Positions 46,693-57,126 of a stretch of DNA of 64,000 bases are shown here, piece after piece. Each line of letters opens with the position of its first letter. Positions within the stretch are counted from its first letter, which is position 1. A program made the position numbers and the translations under genes. Source of the DNA: Filobasidium wieringae (Eukaryota; Basidiomycota; Tremellomycetes; Filobasidiales; Filobasidiaceae); NCBI GenBank assembly GCA_001600055.1, contig BCIV01000002.1, positions 1,058,287-1,122,286 of the forward strand. Direction: 5' to 3'. The notes under the pieces are model-generated. The model did not search any database and was not told the origin of the DNA. It was given only the letters and a program-made list of their open reading frames with translations.

Positions 46693-48278
46693 TCAACGCA
46701 CGGAGAATTGTTGAGCCTCAGCGGGAGTGTCTAGAACGCCAAGAGCCATAACCTCGCTCACCTCCGGGAAAGTCCTTGCATCCTGATACATGAGCCTGCC
46801 GACCTTATTCAGCGTTCGGTCATGTGACCAGGGCGATAACGGCAGGTCGACAAATGTTGTGGAGACGGATCCAAAATCCGGGCTTTGCCGGAGCATTTCT
46901 GGGACAGTGACGCTTGCATAGGGATCTAGGCCTCGAGCGTGGAATGCCCTGAGATGGAGGACAAGTCCCATATCGTCAGTCGGTCTGTGTATAGCGGTAT
47001 CTCTCTGGAAAGGCTCGTCCTACCTATGTGAAGCAGTCATCCATGCTGCCATGCCGGGAGCATATTTTCGGAAACCGTCCGTGATTTGTCCAACCAGGTG
47101 TGGACTATCCCTGACCAGATCGCCCAACTCCCCTTGATCCCCCGCATCGAAATGTATCCCTTCTATTACTAGGAAGAGCCCATTGGGCTTGAGTACTCTC
47201 GCCGCTTCCCTTACAATTGCAGAGTAATCTCGAATCTAAGGGAGACGACCCATCAGAACGTAGCAAGTACAACAAACGAGTGATGAGACTCACTCCGGCA
47301 AAGAGCATCCTCGCATGTATGACATCAACAGTCTGATCTGGCCAAGGTAGGCCAATCGTCACATCATCTTGCACAAAGGAGACGTTTTCTGGTAGTTCAT
47401 CTTGACTGTAGAACACGGTTGTCAGTTACCCGGTGGTACGGCCAATGTAAACGACGAAGAACGCTCACGTAGGTTGTATTGGCACGAGATCCAATCCTAT
47501 AAATTCGTGTTGCGGGAAATCTTTCCCTACTTCTATCGTCCTGTGAATTATATTTAGCCCACTTTTCGTATGCTATCTTCCTAGCGTACGGACCATAGAC
47601 CGGTACCTGATGGCATTCACTCCGTCAGATCGACCGTTTGACCGAAGTGTGCATCCAAAGGACCTACCACAACCGAGATCGACAACTCGTTTCCCTTCAG
47701 TACCTTTCAGAATTTCCTCCAACGGTCCGACATAGTTCTTCCCGACTCTCTACACAAAGGAGAACAGCAGGCAATCAAGACAGATCCGATGATTGTCGAG
47801 GGAAGCCGTAGAAAGATTTACAGCGTTCCTTGGCGGATTGGCGAAGGACTTACCGCTTTGTAAGCGAGATGCTGGATGTTCAATCGCTGTTTCGACCGAA
47901 AAGGTGCACATGAACCGAGCGAATGAGTGTGTGATCTTGGACGAATTGTCAGCATGGAACGTCTCGCTTACGTCTACTTCCTGTGAGTCAGCTGGTAAAC
48001 TGTAATCCTCCTGAGCCGCGTTGTATAATCTTCCGCCATCCTCTCGAAACCTATTCGTCTCCACAAGTCGTCAGATCGCATCGGTCCTTGTATCAAGTCC
48101 TTGAGGTCCGAACTCACGGTCTGGTATGCATGCTTGACGTGAACGTGAAAGAGCTAAGAGTTGGGGAGGCTGGTGGTGTATCAGGCGGTTTTAGGAAATT
48201 CATGGTGACGCCTAGCGAATTGTGTATGCCTTCTTCGCCTAGGCTATACCCTGTCGGGTTTGGTGCCGGGATATGCAT
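46693..48278 (-). CDS. Second class I SAM-dependent methyltransferase (LaeA/UbiE-like fungal type)
   Basis: Intron-rich and rebuilt by phase. ATG 48278 gives a Pro/Ser-rich leader, then PFREDGGRLYNAAQEDYSLP, QEVD/RLNIQHLAYKA, VGKNYVGPLEEILKGTEGK, then motif I RVVDLGCG/TGLW/TIEVGKDFP and HEFIGLDLVPIQPT. Next are FVQDDVTIGLPWPDQTVDVI, MLFAG/IRDYSAIVREAARVLKP and the C-terminal MYQDARTFPEVSEVMALGVL. The FREx(G)RxYxA...LPxDxxExDRLxxQH opening is common in basidiomycete LaeA-like methyltransferases. The substrate is unknown. The small exon encoding G-T-G-L-W sits inside motif I. About 400 aa. The start is less certain than the core. Confidence 0.82.
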
Positions 48279-48819
48279 GACTGATGTGTGTCTTTGATAA
48301 ATGCTAATGTGATGATGTTGTCCTGTTGTCGTCTCTTGCTTTGCACGTAGCTGCCAATGATATTTGCCGACCTGCCTGGTCCGAGAGCTCCAACACAACC
48401 CAGCCACTGCCAAGAAGTCCCTATCTAGAAAGCGATCCCAACAAAACAGGATATCTGAATTCAACAAGATACTCCGTCATGCTCTTGCAGTCCAAACGAA
48501 ACAACGAAGACGTTTAGAGTTGCGTTACGGTCCTTCCAGGGAAATTTTCTAGACGTTCGATGAGAAAGACCTGAGCGACTTTCGGGGAGTCGGTGACCTC
48601 CACTTCGGGATTTGGATATTCGCCGGCTGACATGTGAGCGGCAGGGGAGAAGGACACAACAATGTCTCAATACGTGGCCACAACAACCACAATACAGTGT
48701 TCTCGGCTACGTAGCTTGCTCTCGAAACACACAGTCAAGAGCGGATGTATCGTCAAATGTATAATCATGCAAACTACATCCCTCGAACAGTTTACACAAG
48801 TCCCTTTTCACGTCCCAAT
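48279..48819. other. Region between methyltransferase and eS7 genes
   Basis: About 540 bp, promoter of the minus-strand methyltransferase and 3' flank of eS7. Overlapping short frames (48326-48552 and others) carry no features. Confidence 0.45.
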
Positions 48820-50087
48820 TTACTGCTGCTGCTCTACGGGGAAGGAGAAGTGAACATCCTTTCCTGCATGATGAAACGAAATATCGTCAGAATTGCAAGG
48901 CAAACCAGCATCTCGAGGCGCAACTAACCGGTAAGGTTCTTGTAAACGGAGGTGAAGGTGTCGAGCTTGTACTCGAGGAGGTTCTGGTCCTTGTTGTCGA
49001 GGAAACTGTAGCGAGAGATACAACGGTCAGATATGGTTCAAGTGCACCTAAGTGACATGCACAAAGCAATGCACGCAGAAGGCGTCATAAGTTACTAGCA
49101 ATGATACTCACGCCCTGATCAACTTGGAACCGTCAACACCAACCCTGGTCCTCTTTCCAACAATCTCGGAGGGGAAAACAAGGTCCTCCAAAATCTTCTC
49201 GTGAACGGCGGTCAAAGTCCTGGACCTGGGTCGCTTCTGGGTGGAAGCGGTTCCCTTCTTGGGCTTGGGGAGGACTCGTCGCTGAGCAACGAAAACGACG
49301 TATCGGTCAGAGAGCTTCTTCTCGAGCTCACGGGTGAGCCTGGTGGGTTGTCGAAAGTACGATGGTGATGAAGAGTGTCAGGCGAAGATTGGCAAATGGT
49401 CGAATTGACGGATGGAGTGGGAGGTAGATGAAAGGATAGATGAATCAGTTGATCCGTCCAATAAAACGCGTGTGAAGCCAATCCAATCGCCCAATCCATG
49501 ATATGCCCTCGCCCTCGTAGGTGACCATCATATAATCCCCTTTCACAACTTCCTCCATCCTCCAGGACCGGGATCTTCGAGCAGACTCGCGACATAAGGG
49601 AGGTGAGCCTAAAAAGTCTCTCCGTCTACCCTCGCGAGCCTCTCTACCCAGTCCTTCTCAACATTGTTTCCCAACTCTTGATCCCGGCCTTTCGTGTATG
49701 TTTGACAGTCGACGATGATGGATAAGGAATGGGAGGTAGTACAATCTTGATGAGGGAGTGAGGTATCGGAATAGGGAGGGAAGGGGAAACAAAGACTCGA
49801 AGGACGATTGTTCAGCGATCACGATAGAGAAAAGACGCTCACCTGGCCTGGACCTTGTGGAAAGCCTTAAGCATGGGCACGGGGACGAAGATGACAATAG
49901 CCTTCTTTCCTCCCTTGACGTCGACCTCCTTGGCGGCGGAGATGGCGAGCTGCTGCAACTCGGACTTGAGCTCGGGAACGTTGGTCTCCAAGTCGAGGAT
50001 GGCTTGGGCAACGGTCTTCTCGATCTCATCGGCGGGACCGGCCGGGGCGTTGGCAGTTCGCTGAACCTTGGAAGTGTAGGAAGCCAT
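48820..50087 (-). CDS. RPS7: Ribosomal protein eS7 (40S subunit)
   Basis: ATG 50087 starts [39 protein letters not shown], then [100 protein letters not shown] and FSFPVEQQQ cover the full eS7 family, about 200 aa. The intron inside the protein at 49340-49842 is 503 nt, long for this genome. Two others are short. The 5' leader may also be spliced (GTGAGT donor near 50188). Confidence 0.97.
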
Positions 50088-50650
50088 TTTGAGGGGATGA
50101 AGTACTGGTGGTCCTTTTAAGATTGTAATCAACGCTCCAATCAGCCAAACGTCTAAATTGATCTCAGGATCCCGAATGTTACACTCACCTAAAGAGTCCT
50201 TTTGGTGCTTGCCGGGGGTCGTTCCAACGAAGATCAAGGCTACGTCCAGGCTCGAGCCAATCTCAGGACTTGGTCGTTTGACGATCCTCCAGCCAGTTTG
50301 CACGCGCGGACTCAAAAAAGGGTCACAAACAGAAGCGCATTCCGGTCGTTCGACCTCCTTAAATCACGCGTTCTTTTCGTAAGCGCAATGTTATTTCCCT
50401 TTAGCTGATTATTTCAAATCGCGAGTTGCAACGTCCGAACCTTCCGTCTGAGCCTGACATTTTGCTTTCAAAGACAGGCGAGAATAGGCGTTTCATCTAC
50501 GAAACGTCCTCTCCTTGCAAGACTTAGTGAAAGGGGCCGATGCGCAGAAGAGATCTTGATATATACTCACAGTATGAGAAGCCGCTGATGCATTGAATTT
50601 TTATGACGGTCAGGTAGAGGGTCTTGTAGTTCTTTCGCTCTACCTTCGTC
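50088..50650. other. Divergent promoter region, eS7 and 50.7 kb membrane protein
   Basis: About 560 bp. The left part probably carries a spliced eS7 5' leader (minus-strand donor at about 50188, acceptor TTAAAAG near 50117). No TATA box seen. T-rich and A-rich tracts are present around 50390-50470. Confidence 0.45.
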
Positions 50651-52024
50651 ATGTCGACGTACCGACCTCTGCATAGATCCATCCCTGAGTTGTTCGCTGA
50701 GACACACACATCGATCATCTTTCAAGTAAGTCTGTCTATCGCCCTCTGACTCGTCTATTTCTGATTGAGATTATCCGCCGCAAAGATCGAAAGCAACCTT
50801 GCTATTTCTCGTGTTCTTACCAAACACTCCCTTTCTTCTTCCGACCTGCTCAATTCCTTAGTGATCATAACGATCGCAACCTTGTTTCTGGTACCGTTAT
50901 CATGGAATGTCCACATGGGTCGCATTTCAGCTTATATTATAGCAAGCCGTAGGACTCTTCATCTAGTGGGAGCCAAGAGTCCAACTGCCTGCGAGCAAAA
51001 GCAGATTTGGGTGGATCATTGGATTCTGCTCGGCATTGCGAGATTTCTGGCTTATTGGGATGGAGCAGACGCATACTCGGGGTTGATTCTTCTGGTTGAA
51101 ATGGGTATACTGAGAAGGACCTTCACTTTCCACTCAGGAATTGCCGAGAGAAAAATCACACAGACCGTCGAACAAGGTGTTCAGACTGAAGAAGATAAGC
51201 CGGTGATCAATGACGAAAGCCCTTTCGGAAAGGGCTTTCACCAGGAGTCAGAGGGTCTATCAGATGCTCATAGCTTGTTCAACTCAAGTCATACCAGTCC
51301 TATGCGGTCTATAGGCGAAGGGTCGAACGACGAGGTATGGGTTGAGCGATTAGACGCCCTAGTTCGGGAAAGCCCAGACATCACCCGCAGATCCCTCAGC
51401 CCGAGCACTCGGGCGCGTCATGTAGAAGGGACACATGTTTCCAGATCCCGTTCGATGGACGATCTTCCATCGAGGATCCCAAATTCGAGATTGGTACAAC
51501 AGGGAAATGATCGATTACGTTTGAACTTGCGGCCTGCACGTCGATCTCAGCAGGACGAGGATGACGGAGAAGATACGGAAAATGGAGAGGATTTCTTGTC
51601 TACCGATATCGAATCGTACCTCACAGACTCGTCCTCTTCTACTTTTGACAACAAGCAAAAGAACCCAGGCGAGTCTGTGAGCAGTCCTGCTGAGGATATC
51701 GAAGCTTTTGCTGCATCGCCCATTGAGTTGAGACGCAGAGCTCAGACAGGACCAGATATTCTGAGTGACGAAGAGCTCCCAGGCAGACCATCAAATAGCT
51801 CTATGACACCTCCGCTTTCCTCACCCCTCCACGAGTCCCCCATTCTGCCCCTAACTACTCCCAGTCCGAAAAAGATCCAGCGTTTCTCGGACCTCACTCC
51901 ACCCCACGTCGCACGGGCTATCCCGAAGAAGGGGCACAAACAAGGGAGAAGTATCGATGCGAGAATGAGTACTCAGCAGACTTTGGACCAATTGTTGATG
52001 TCTGAGGAGGAGTTTCGTCTGTAA
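50651..52024 (+). CDS. Predicted membrane protein with long disordered tail; possible TB2/DP1/HVA22 (REEP) relative
   Basis: The large open exon ends at 52024 but has no ATG in its N-terminal part, so an upstream exon is needed. ATG 50651 (MSTYRPLHRSIPELFAETH) with a GTAAGT donor at 50726 is the best candidate; the acceptor, perhaps CAAAG before 50787, is uncertain. Visible features are a hydrophobic segment LVIITIATLFLVPLSW, then ASRRTLHLVGAKSPTACEQ, VDHWILLGIARFLAYWDG and LILLVEMGILRRTF, together resembling the short hairpin helices of TB2/DP1/HVA22 proteins. About 270 residues of Ser/Asp/Pro-rich disordered tail follow, ending MSTQQTLDQLLMSEEEFRL. The family assignment is weak. Confidence 0.55.
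51215..51239. repeat. 25-bp near-perfect palindrome inside coding sequence
   Basis: Two 12-nt arms (GAAAGCCCTTTC and GAAAGGGCTTTC) are separated by a single G. It encodes E-S-P-F-G-K-G-F-H in the disordered tail. Confidence 0.9.
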
Positions 52025-52226
52025 TAATGATATAATTACAGCTACATCACCTGAAACGCCGAATTTCATCCGGGGATTTGTACTGGAAGTGCGACACGTC
52101 ACCAATTGTAAACAAACCGGAATCAACGTGCTGACCCACCAACATCTAGTTCAGATGTTCAGACTCTCAAGTCGCTTGCATTCATCACATTCAGCTTCTC
52201 CTTGTGCATCATAGCGAATATACAAC

Positions 52227-53425
52227 ATGCCTCATCCTCCTTTTTATCCACTCCCTGCAACTATAGAGGGGGTTCCGACGAAGGCCGAGCTCGATGCATT
52301 GCCAAGGATGTTCACTTGGGAACAGCTTTGCGACATGTATGTAGCTGCATGATACCCAGAAATATCGGCATGCCAATCGAACCCTACTACTTCATGCCAT
52401 AGAATCCTAGAAAGGTAAGATCAGTTCTTCCATGACGTGTTTAGCTTGCTGAGCTCCAGAGCCGTCCCTTCAATTTAGGAAACTAGAAAAATTGAAACGC
52501 AACCCGGAGATGCAACAACGGTATGATGCTTGGAACAGGAACATCAAGAGCAAGTACGGTACTGTCGGTATGTATCTATCGCCCATGAACTTCCGGCAGA
52601 GCTTTTCTTTGACTGATACTGACACTGTTCGAATTTGGAACAGAACGATACCTTTTAGACATGCGTCTACCGACAGAATTCGTCAATCCCCCCACGTCCT
52701 CGTCGACCCACTCACCGATTCACTCCCGTCCCTGGACTCCCGCACAAGACAGCCAAACATCTTCACTGGTTGATCTTTCACAAGCAAACAAGTCGATCGA
52801 TCTCAAACACGGCAAGGGGCAAGAAGAATGGGTTACTTACTCGAGTCTCGATCCAGATGACCTCTTGACAGGAGGGAAGGGAATGTGTCTATTGCCGAAC
52901 GATTGGCCTTACAACATACCGTATGGAGCGACACATAGCCTCATATGGACTAGAGTAGGTTGTGTTCCCCCGACAAGCTTGGCTACTGGTGTTGATATAT
53001 ACCTTGCTAGAAACCATTATTTCACAAAGCTCTTGTAAATTACCATTCAGAAGAATGGAAGAAGGTGGCTCAGGACGGGTTCTGCGGGCTTACAGGCGAA
53101 CAGAAGGGAGCTTCAGACTGGTGTACCTTTGGCGGAGAGGAGGTTGACCAAATCGTAAGGCGGTTGTGGGACCCTCTAGAATTCGAATGTATCTGGGTAA
53201 GTTCGAGCACAAGCTGTTTCGATCTCTTAAGGTGCGCTGATAATCTGAACGTCCTGGCCGGTTTGATTCAGTTTGTCAACCCGTAGGTTGACGATTCGGA
53301 CACCTAAAGGCCCTTGACGGACGCTAATCCTGAGCACTTCTTCTGATAGGCCTCGTTTGCAGTCTGTCCCTGGGCTTTCTCACCTGCATGTCTTCGCAAG
53401 ACCGAAAGTGTCGACAAATGCCTGA
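52227..53425 (+). CDS. DUF3605 protein (GlcNAc-induced protein 1 type)
   Basis: Exons join from ATG 52227: MPHPPFYPLPATIEGVPTKA, then PRMFTWEQLCDM/IILE, R/KLEKLKRNPEMQQRYDAWN and KSKYGTVERYLLDMRLP. After a Ser-rich insert come LLPNDWPYNIPYGATHSLIW, DPLEFECIW/FVNPPRLQSV and PGLSHLHVFARPK, with the stop at 53423-53425. This is the fungal PF12239 pattern (NDWPYG...GITHxVVW...NPxxLQSVxxxxHxHV). Budding-yeast-type relatives are rare, and Candida NGS/NGI-related genes respond to GlcNAc, but the biochemical role is unknown. The junction near 52953-53046 needs a non-standard GTTGTG donor to keep phase. About 290 aa. Confidence 0.8.
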
Positions 53426-53658
53426 CTGTATACTTATACGCATGGAAAAAGCATTGTCCGTCGCTATTGAGAGAAACCAAGACAGCTTGAGGTTACCCAA
53501 CATAGGCCCCTTATCGGCGTCTGAAACACGAAAATAATTATATTCCGTTTTCATTTACACTTGCATTGCCCATCGATACAAAGTCTCATGGTATTGTCCT
53601 CCTAGAGAGGTTTCCTAAGTCCTAACGATACAATATAGAATTGCCACTGGCTTCCATT

Positions 53659-56587
53659 TCATGCGGGAGTCTCCTTGTTCCCCTTCTTATGCTTTGCTTT
53701 TTGCTTATCAGCCCAGGCCTTCCCTTCCGCTTTTAGAGCAGCTTCATCCTCCCGTTTCAGCGAGTCTAATGCGAGGAATTGTGAGCTATAGCTGCGGTGA
53801 TATTCCCTTCGCGCGACTTACGATGCTTAACGAAGAACACTACCAGGAGGAAAGAGATCCCAACACATGGAATGAGGAAATAATAGATGTTCTTGATACC
53901 TTTGGCTACGAAGATCCAGGTCATCGCTCCGTTAGATTGTTACTGATAACGCACGAGCTTTAGAACGTACTATAACCCTCAATCGCTATCGCCTTTTGTT
54001 CTGCAGTCAAGTTCAACTCATTGATACGGGTTGGATCGGAAATGATCTGGTTGGTATAGTCGGCATCGAAATTAGCGCGTTTGAGTTCCTTTCTGTTGTA
54101 AAATTGTGAAACAACTGGTCAGGGAGGAAAACCGGTCTAACGAGCGAAACAACGTACTTTACAGCATTGTTGAGCAGAGCAGCACACGCAGCCAAGGCAA
54201 CAGAACCTCCTAGCATTCTGATAAAGTTTCGAGCACCGGTAGCGACGGCCATCTCGGAACGCTTGACGGTAGCTTGAATGGCTATTGGATAAGGCGATTG
54301 CAAAACTAAGCGACCAATCTTAGAGCAGGCTCTCAAAACACAGCACTTACCGACAAGCGAAGTTTGGAATGTTTGACCGCCTCCAATACCACTGAGCACT
54401 TGGTACCCGCACAGCTTCGCTGTCGAAGTTGTAGAATCGATAGTTGACAGAAGACCACAACCGATTGTCCAGATTGCAAACCCAATGTAGAGATTGATCT
54501 AGTATTGAACCCGATCAGCAGAGGCAATGTCAAGTGACAGACACGATAGCACTCACTCGGTAATCGCCCGTCTTCGAGACGATAACACCGGATGTAAACG
54601 AACTGAGCTCCCGGCAAATATCAGCAAATAAGATCATCCCATCCAGTTTTTCGATATACGTACGTTACCGTCTGCACCAGAATGAGAGGAAGTAGTAAGA
54701 CTCCCGATCTAATAGCACTGTCCCCCCGTACCACTTGGAAATATTGTGGCAGGTAGTACAATTGTGCATAGAAAACCATACCAGATAAGAAAGTGGCACC
54801 CATAGCTCCGGAGACCGTTCTGTCCCGGAAAATCTGAACTGAAAGTCATAACGGAGTCAGAAATTTCTATAGGGTGAAAGTTGACGTGGTCAGGTTCTCA
54901 CTTGGTATCCTAAGATCAGAGATGTCGGTTAGATTCTTCCGATCGAAGATACCGGAACTCAAGGTCACTCACAAGGGCAGAGGCACCAATTTCCATTCAA
55001 CGTAGAGGAAGACCCCGACCAGTGCAACACCTATCAGTAGAGGAGCGAGGACGGCAGCCGAGTCCCAAGGATGCTGAGTTCCTCCCCTATCCATGCAAGC
55101 GATCATCAACGACCGATGATCCCGTTGAGTTTGTCCTCGATACATACCAACTGAGAGCCATCAGGATCAAAATAGAAAAAGCTAGCGTCAAAATGGATCC
55201 TCCGTAATCGACCTTTTTCAGTTTAGATTTGATATCCCCCTTTACGGATTTGATAGGTAGAGCGAATACGACGACCAGGATAGAGACTGCTGTCATAGGC
55301 AGGTTGATCCAGAAACACCATCTCCCTATCGGCCGCAACGCAAACCTGTTCAGTACGCTATGCTTGTAGAATTCCGTTTCTGAAGGGACTTACAACTAGC
55401 TTTCTCAGTAAAAACTCCTCCAAGAACGGGACCGACGGAATTGGCACAAGCGACAACCCCACCCAAGATTCCTTGATACTTTCCTCTCTCTTTGAGAGTA
55501 ACGACGTCGCTTACAACGATCATAACCAGCGTCAGAATCCCTCCTCCTCCCAATCCCGAGATGGCACCTAGCAGCATGTACTGATCATTAGCATCCGGAA
55601 TGCAACTAACATGAAGTTTAACTCACGGAACACGATCAGTTGGATCATGCTCTGAGCCAACGCACAAGCCAGAGATCCTAAGGAGAAGATCGCAAGACAA
55701 ACCAAGAGCAAGATTTTTCTCCCAAAGATATCGCTTAATCTCGAATAAATGGGCTGAACGGCCGTACTCGTCAATCTGGGGAACAATAGAACGTTGAAGG
55801 AGAGGCATAATATGAGTAGAGGATGATAGGGGAACTAACAGGTATGAAGTGGCGACCCAGGATACGATCTCGGCACGGGAGAATACTCTTCCCAGAGTAG
55901 GTAAGGCTGTACTAACACTATTGTTCGAGCGTGATGTAAGCTCATACCAAAAACAGTTGAAGGAGAACCTTTAGCTCACATAGTCTGATCCAACAGCGAG
56001 ACGAATAGAGCACTGCTCAGACCAGCAAAGACAAAAATGACTTGTCTGACTGGGAGGAGATTCGTTTGGTCCTGTAACTCCGGCTTCTTGTTCCCCTCCG
56101 TTTCTTCGTCTTCTTCTACGTCTCCTGGGCCCGCTTGAGCTTCCAGGTCATGATTCGACTTGCTGTCACGGTCAAGTTTTTCATCCGTATTGTCTTTGTC
56201 GTTATCGTTCTCGATCGATCGCGTGCGCTCCATGATGCCATCATTAGGACCCTGCCCGGCACCCATTCCAGCCTCTGCTAGTTCCCCAGCAGCATCTTCC
56301 ACGGATTTTTCCAACGTGTCCTTCAACCCTTTCTCATTCGTTTTAGGGGAAGCAACCAAAGTAGCTTCAGATGCACGTCTCTCTTCCGCCCGATCCCGAT
56401 CGAGTTCGGTGTCCTCCGGGTGATCCTGCAGATGAGCTACATGAGCGGTTTCATGGCTGACCATACGTGCTAGAGATAGCTGAGCACGTTCACTTTGGGT
56501 CCTTATGAGTTTCAAGGAGTTTGTCCGGAGGACTGGCTGAGGTGATGTGGCTGGTAGAGTGACATTTTGAGGGGAGGTTGCTGACAT
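53659..56587 (-). CDS. MFS drug:H+ antiporter (DHA2/14-TM type) with long acidic N-terminal tail
   Basis: ATG 56587. The first ~180 residues are hydrophilic, rich in Asp, Glu and Ser, and end just before VRQVIFVFAGLSSALFVSLL. The membrane part shows LDQTM/VSTALPTLG, WVATSYL/LTSTAVQPIYSRLSD, FGRKILLLVCLAIFSLGSLA (motif A region), AISGLGGGGILTLV, GPVLGGVFTEKA (motif C type, GxxxGPxxGG), WRW-like GRWCFWINLPM and later helices LSGIGGGQTFQTSLV and LIPCVGISFLLVVFF. It ends SLKREDEAALKAEGKAW with a Lys-rich tail, stop 53659-53661. The family exports toxic compounds across the plasma membrane; the substrate is unknown. About 780 aa from more than ten exons. Confidence 0.9.
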
Positions 56588-57126
56588 GCCTGTACAGCGG
56601 GTATATGGGGGTGTATGGGGGTGTGATATGAATATGTATGAGATCTACCGGATCTACCGATGATCTGTGTTGTGGGTATCCCAAGGATGTAGGGGTGTAA
56701 GGGTGTGTATGTGAGCAGGGGACGGAAGGGTGGACTGAACGTCGAACTGCAAGTGATTCGAGTGATATTCCCCTAATTCGCGCTGCTATCTTGGTCTCCT
56801 CGCTCAATGAAAATCGGGTGGTTCGGTCATCTCCGAATCGGTCATTTGCGTAAAATCGCCGATCGGCAATCGACGGAAATAGGTCAACTAGTCGATTCCC
56901 CAGGTCCTTGAATAGAAATGCGGCATCATCATGTGGTCATCGTCAACGAATACAGTATGGAAAGTTTAGGTGATCAGTGTCGGGAAGTAGGCCAGAGCCT
57001 CCGCCGCAGGTTACAGAAGGTCGTTTGTCTCTTCTAAGGATCTCTCTGCTTGTTTTCCGCACAATCTTCTTGTTTCAGTGCGCAGGGAGGACCCCCGCAT
57101 GTTTTCGTTCATTCATGCTAGCTTCA
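56588..57126. other. Intergenic region, MFS promoter and DNM1 3' flank
   Basis: About 540 bp. GGGTGTATGGGGGTGTATGGG-like G/T-rich sequence at about 56600-56720 precedes the MFS start. Near 56815-56875 a short repeated phrase (CGGTCAT..CGAATCGGTCAT) occurs. No gene seen. Confidence 0.5.
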
